Source: Chloroflexota bacterium
Lineage (GTDB): Bacteria; Chloroflexota; Dehalococcoidia; JACQUE01
DNA: 9,199 nucleotides
Reading direction: 5' to 3'
Assembly: GCA_016210425.1 (NCBI GenBank)
Contig: JACQUE010000123.1
Location: 1 to 9,199, forward strand
The notes beneath the pieces are model-generated. The model was given only the letters and a program-made list of their open reading frames with translations, was not told the DNA's origin and ran no database searches. Made by a program: the position numbers and the translations under genes. Below, one piece after another: positions 7,016 to 9,199 of this stretch. Within the stretch, counting starts at the first letter, position 1; each line of letters starts with the position of its first letter.

Positions 7016-7465
7016 CTAGCGAATGAACGCTCGATGTAGCATGAGTCTTACCGCCAGAAAGGAGGTTTTCAGACACAACAGGGCAATGCCTACGGAAAAC
7101 CCCCAGGCGATAAGCGCAGGCCTCTCCCACAGGTTTACATATGCTGCAGCCACGTTATATATGCCCAGCAAAAGAGGTGGCAGGGAGGCGGGGCCAGACC
7201 ACTTGAGGATTAATCTCAACCGCCGGATCGAATTGATCTCGTTCCTTACGTTGTCCAAGTGCATCCGCCAGTACTCAGGGGTGTCAACCAGCTTTTCGGA
7301 TACATAGGTAACAATATCGGCGTCAGGCTGAATCACCGTCCGAGCCAACAATGGATGCTGGCCCAACGGAGCAGGGAACACCGTGGGATATCGGGTGCAA
7401 ATCTCGATGCCTCCATCGATGTACAGTCTCGCCATGGTGATGAACGGATTCCTCAATCGAGTCAC
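7016..7465 (-). CDS. Unrecognised two-helix membrane protein, third gene of the cassette
   Basis: A 149-residue protein that I cannot assign to a family. The N-terminal half carries TVIQPDADIVT (43-53) and MH (68-69), which match the second cassette protein (TVIQLDGDVIT ... MH). A basic linker (IRRLRLILKW, 80-89) leads into two hydrophobic helices (about 90-111 and 117-139), followed by a short basic tail. It is probably an inner-membrane protein with its motif domain in the cytoplasm, the basic residues favouring that side. The GTG start at 7465 overlaps the previous stop as GTGA (7462-7465), so translation is coupled; ATG at 7435 is an alternative with no visible ribosome site. As the last gene of the cassette it could anchor the other two, or form a pore; the sequence does not decide. 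Confidence 0.72.
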   Translation of the reverse strand: MTRLRNPFITMARLYIDGGIEICTRYPTVFPAPLGQHPLLARTVIQPDADIVTYVSEKLVDTPEYWRMHLDNVRNEINSIRRLRLILKWSGPASLPPLLLGIYNVAAAYVNLWERPALIAWGFSVGIALLCLKTSFLAVRLMLHRAFIR

Positions 7466-8154
7466 CTAATCGGAGAAATCAATCTGAACAGCGACTGCAA
7501 CAGACTCGTGGCGATGCCTATAAGTTCTTTCCAGAAGTCGACAGACGTTATTACTGCTTCTCGGTGCATGGCCAGTAGAGCCTCGTGGCCTCCGTGGGCA
7601 TACTCTGGCTGTATCCGCGTGATCACATCGCCGTCAAGTTGAATGACGGTTTGCATGGCGATTTCCTCGACGCCGATTTCCCAGACCTTCCGAATCAAAG
7701 CTATCTGATGTGGCGTTAATCTAAGTTGAGGTAGGTTCTGTATCTCTTCTCTTGTGCAATCGTTGTCCCACTTTTCCTCGTGCCGCGACCGTAGGTCCTC
7801 AAAGACACCGTTGATCTGACCTGACATGTCTCTGATTCTGTAGAGCATGTACAGACCGGCTTCCTGCGTCGGCGTGAGGGTGGCTCCGGCCTCGGTTAGC
7901 CTGCTGATCTCGGTCTTCGTCAGTTTGCGAAACCCGTCAAAGGCAGCATAGCTGCCAAGGCGTTCCAGATCTAAGCCGCCCGTGTCGACATTGAGATCGC
8001 GGAGTTTGAAACAGTAGTCCTTCCCTATGTCGATCAGGGCATGGCGGGGATCCGGCATCTTTCCACCGGTAATGTTGGGCTTTATGATCGTGTTTATCTC
8101 GAGGTTGACGAGATCAACGGCAACAGTCCTGATCTGGTCAGTGATGCTGCTCAC
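7462..8154 (-). CDS. Unrecognised 230-residue protein, second gene of the cassette
   Basis: A soluble, mostly helical protein without recognisable enzyme motifs. The N-terminus (LVNLEINT, 15-22, then GG at 30-31) matches the first cassette protein (LVSLEIVT ... GG). The C-terminal part has TVIQLDGDVIT (169-179) and MH (196-197), shared with both neighbours. The middle (about 35-165) is specific to this protein and contains two similar segments opening LTPTQ (93-97) and LTPHQ (146-150). So it looks like the first protein with a roughly 120-residue insertion. The GTG start at 8154 overlaps the previous stop as GTGA (8151-8154), and only a weak AGGG lies upstream, so translation depends on coupling. 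No signal peptide or membrane helix is evident, though the tail (SLLQSLFRLI) is hydrophobic and possibly amphipathic. Confidence 0.75.
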   Translation of the reverse strand: MSSITDQIRTVAVDLVNLEINTIIKPNITGGKMPDPRHALIDIGKDYCFKLRDLNVDTGGLDLERLGSYAAFDGFRKLTKTEISRLTEAGATLTPTQEAGLYMLYRIRDMSGQINGVFEDLRSRHEEKWDNDCTREEIQNLPQLRLTPHQIALIRKVWEIGVEEIAMQTVIQLDGDVITRIQPEYAHGGHEALLAMHREAVITSVDFWKELIGIATSLLQSLFRLISPIR

Positions 8155-8495
8155 GTCTCAGAGCCCTGCTGTTGCCCGAGCCACTCTTGGGCAAGACTGT
8201 AGAGTGCTCTTAGAGCGGCGATGTTCTTGAGCACTATTTCATGCCCCTCTTTCTCTCTGTTGGCGTGAAAGTCTCTGAGGCTCTGGTATTCTCCAGTGAC
8301 GAACACCGGATCGAATACGGTTTTGATGTCACCCTGCAGAAGGTCGATCCTCGTTAGGATAACCTTCGGATTCTGGTCCCAGTCGATATCTGCGTTGCTG
8401 GTTTCGCCGCCCTTGATTGGCCCGACAGCCGTCACAATCTCGAGCGAGACCAACTTCTCAAGCGCATTCTTGATGGTGGTGAGCAAGTCTGCCAC
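8151..8495 (-). CDS. Unrecognised 114-residue protein, first gene of the cassette
   Basis: A small soluble protein without a known family that I can name. It has an amphipathic N-terminal helix running into LVSLEIVT (15-22), a GG turn at 29-30, an acidic loop, and then TRIDLLQGDIKT (48-59) followed by FH (76-77) and a helical, charged C-terminus. The last two motifs recur in the next two genes. The start is GTG at 8495, supported by a strong AAAGGAGGAG about 5 nt upstream, the best ribosome site of the three genes, consistent with its being first in the operon. A promoter at 8625-8653 gives a leader of about 120 nt. All three genes start with GTG. Confidence 0.75.
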   Translation of the reverse strand: MADLLTTIKNALEKLVSLEIVTAVGPIKGGETSNADIDWDQNPKVILTRIDLLQGDIKTVFDPVFVTGEYQSLRDFHANREKEGHEIVLKNIAALRALYSLAQEWLGQQQGSET

Positions 8496-8624
8496 TGGAT
8501 CTCCTCCTTTGGTATTGCGGGACTACAGCGTCAGCCTGGACGCTTTGGCCACGCTTTGCCTGTAGCTGGCCGAGCATTTCGCGGCGGATTTGCCGCAACC
8601 GCTACGGGATCGGCGGCTTGGCTG

Positions 8625-8653
8625 ATTCTACCACGATAGTCCAGGGCTCACAA
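8625..8653 (-). promoter_or_regulatory. Sigma-70-type promoter of the three-gene cassette
   Basis: On the minus strand TTGTGA (8648-8653) and TAGAAT (8625-8630) are separated by 17 nt, and TGG before the -10 gives an extended -10. Transcription would start near 8618, about 120 nt before the first GTG. Confidence 0.65.
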
Positions 8654-8799
8654 CGAAGCTGTGCCGATGCTCACAAGATCTGCTTGCACAACGTACATCG
8701 TCGGAAGGAACGACGGGTGAGACCGGACATCCGTATTCCCTCCTCATGATCATCAGTGCTTGTGTCGGTGTGTCCTTCCCGAAAGCCGTTACTCAACTC

Positions 8800-8820
8800 G
8801 GTGGACACCAGGGGTCCACC
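8800..8820. repeat. Inverted repeat, 7-bp arms
   Basis: GGTGGAC (8800-8806) and GTCCACC (8814-8820) are perfect inverted arms around 7 nt. There is no T-run on either strand, so it is not a terminator. It may be an operator about 50 bp upstream of the riboswitch promoter, or chance. Confidence 0.35.
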
Positions 8821-8870
8821 AGTACGTCTCAACGCCGGGCGCGATAGAATGGGCAAGGGCAGAATGCTAC

Positions 8871-8899
8871 TTGACAAAGCCTTTAGGAAGCTGTAAGCT
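8871..8899 (+). promoter_or_regulatory. Promoter of the riboswitch-controlled transcript
   Basis: A perfect TTGACA (8871-8876) and TAAGCT (8894-8899, three of six matching TATAAT) are separated by 17 nt. The start would be near 8906, just before the aptamer. Confidence 0.65.
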
Positions 8900-8911
8900 T
8901 TAGCTAATACA

Positions 8912-9000
8912 AGCTCCGAAAACGCAAACCCACCGAAAGGTGGGGACGCAAAGCCACGGATCTAAGGCCATAACAGTGGCTATGACCGCCGGGCTGCCGA
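8912..9000 (+). promoter_or_regulatory. GEMM-I riboswitch aptamer (cyclic-di-GMP-I type)
   Basis: The conserved GEMM core is present in order: GCAAACC (8924-8930), a P2 stem cccacc/ggtggg closed by a GAAA tetraloop (8935-8938), GGGACGCAAAGCC (8943-8955), and GCCGGGCTGCC (8988-8998). The P3 arm contains an 11-nt-type tetraloop receptor, TCTAAG (8961-8966) opposite TATGA (8981-8985), for docking the GAAA loop, with GGCCA/TGGCT above it closing a 6-nt loop. The class binds cyclic di-GMP, with a subset binding cyclic AMP-GMP; the stacking adenine (A47 of the V. cholerae RNA) corresponds to A8950. The base before GCAAACC, which by my alignment is the ligand-contacting position 20, is C (8923) rather than G or A. 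An intrinsic terminator follows 19 nt later. The regulated gene lies right of the window. Confidence 0.9.
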
Positions 9001-9018
9001 AGAGAGAATAGCGACACT

Positions 9019-9059
9019 AGCTGTTTCGCCAGCGGTAGCCATAAGCGAAACAGCTTTTT
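9019..9059 (+). terminator. Intrinsic terminator acting as riboswitch expression platform
   Basis: AGCTGTTTCGC (9019-9029) and GCGAAACAGCT (9045-9055) form a perfect 11-bp stem around a 15-nt loop, followed at once by a T-run (9055-9059). It sits 19 nt after the aptamer and before any gene, so it should be the switch itself. The loop segment 9032-9041 is complementary to aptamer bases 8977-8989 apart from a 3-nt bulge. Confidence 0.88.
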
Positions 9060-9199
9060 GCTTCCTGACATCCAGGCTCTGCAGACTAAACCTATTTCAT
9101 ATCAGATCCGTTTTCTTACTTGATGGCCGGTCCTTGTGGCCAGGCAGTGGGAGCCGCCCGAAAAGGAGGTGCTGACCGGGGAATATGATGCCGGCACGA
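9060..9199 (+). other. Leader beyond the terminator, leading to the regulated gene
   Basis: A small inverted repeat (TGGCC ... GGCCA, about 9124-9142) and a strong AAAAGGAGGTG (9161-9171) are visible. The first ATG codons after it are at 9185 and 9188, preceded by GGGGA, giving (M)MPAR to the edge. The strong site is 15 nt from the first ATG, which is long, so the exact start is unresolved and only a few codons are present. The gene's identity cannot be read. Confidence 0.3.

Larger units (their letters stand above)
8496..8870. other. Intergenic region between the cassette and the riboswitch transcription unit
   Basis: The left part is the cassette's leader and promoter (8625-8653). The leader contains a small hairpin, gcggc-6 nt-gccgc, at 8581-8596 with no T-run. 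A 7-bp hairpin lies at 8800-8820. A 68-codon minus-strand frame at 8671-8877 has no convincing composition or ribosome site and runs into the riboswitch promoter, so it is not called. No other gene is seen. Confidence 0.55.

Noticed and set aside
8671..8877. 68-codon minus-strand frame in the intergenic region
   Set aside because: No ribosome site or recognisable motif, and its start overlaps the riboswitch promoter. I treat it as chance.

Overview
The window is GC-rich bacterial DNA, richest in the tcuAB genes and lower in the 7.0-8.5 kb block. It carries one insertion-sequence end, decayed phage-type genes, a carboxylate-oxidation locus, an unrecognised three-gene cassette and an RNA switch. 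The organism cannot be fixed from sequence alone. The mix of P27-type terminase, ParB-like and zinc-ribbon fragments with a TcuA/TcuB pair and this SDR type would suit an environmental lineage such as Chloroflexota, but that is a weak inference.

Layout. 1-420: the C-terminal part of a DDE/integrase-type transposase and the right end of its element, with two near-identical 20-bp repeats. 441-1706 (minus): a 12-helix MFS transporter with its own extended -10 promoter. 1833-2661 (minus): a broken phage-type cassette (zinc ribbon, P27-type terminase small subunit, ParB-like domain, orphan tail) with frame breaks at two junctions. 2677-2727: a hairpin terminator. 2784-3107 (minus): a small HTH protein. 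3291-4088 (minus): an SDR whose catalytic Ser and Lys positions are replaced. 4089-4395: a divergent control region with two TATAAT boxes and an 18-bp palindrome. 4396-6886 (plus): tcuA and tcuB, overlapping by 14 nt, encoding a fumarate-reductase-like flavoprotein and its membrane Fe-S partner. These probably oxidise tricarballylate or a related polycarboxylate and pass electrons to the membrane. The SDR and MFS may belong to the same pathway, with the phage debris lying between them.

7016-8495 (minus): three genes joined by two 4-nt GTGA overlaps and driven by a good promoter at 8625-8653. I do not recognise the proteins. All three share a motif close to T-x-I-x-L-D-G-D-(I/V)-x-T, followed about 20 residues later by (F/M)-H. 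The first two also share an N-terminal LV-x-LEI-x-T motif. The last ends in two predicted membrane helices. This is the best candidate for an undescribed system here.

8871-9059 (plus): a promoter with a perfect TTGACA, a GEMM-I (cyclic-di-GMP-I type) riboswitch aptamer with GAAA tetraloop and tetraloop receptor, and an 11-bp intrinsic terminator with a T-run. The terminator loop can pair with the aptamer's P3 strand, suggesting a transcriptional switch. The controlled gene begins at or beyond the right edge.
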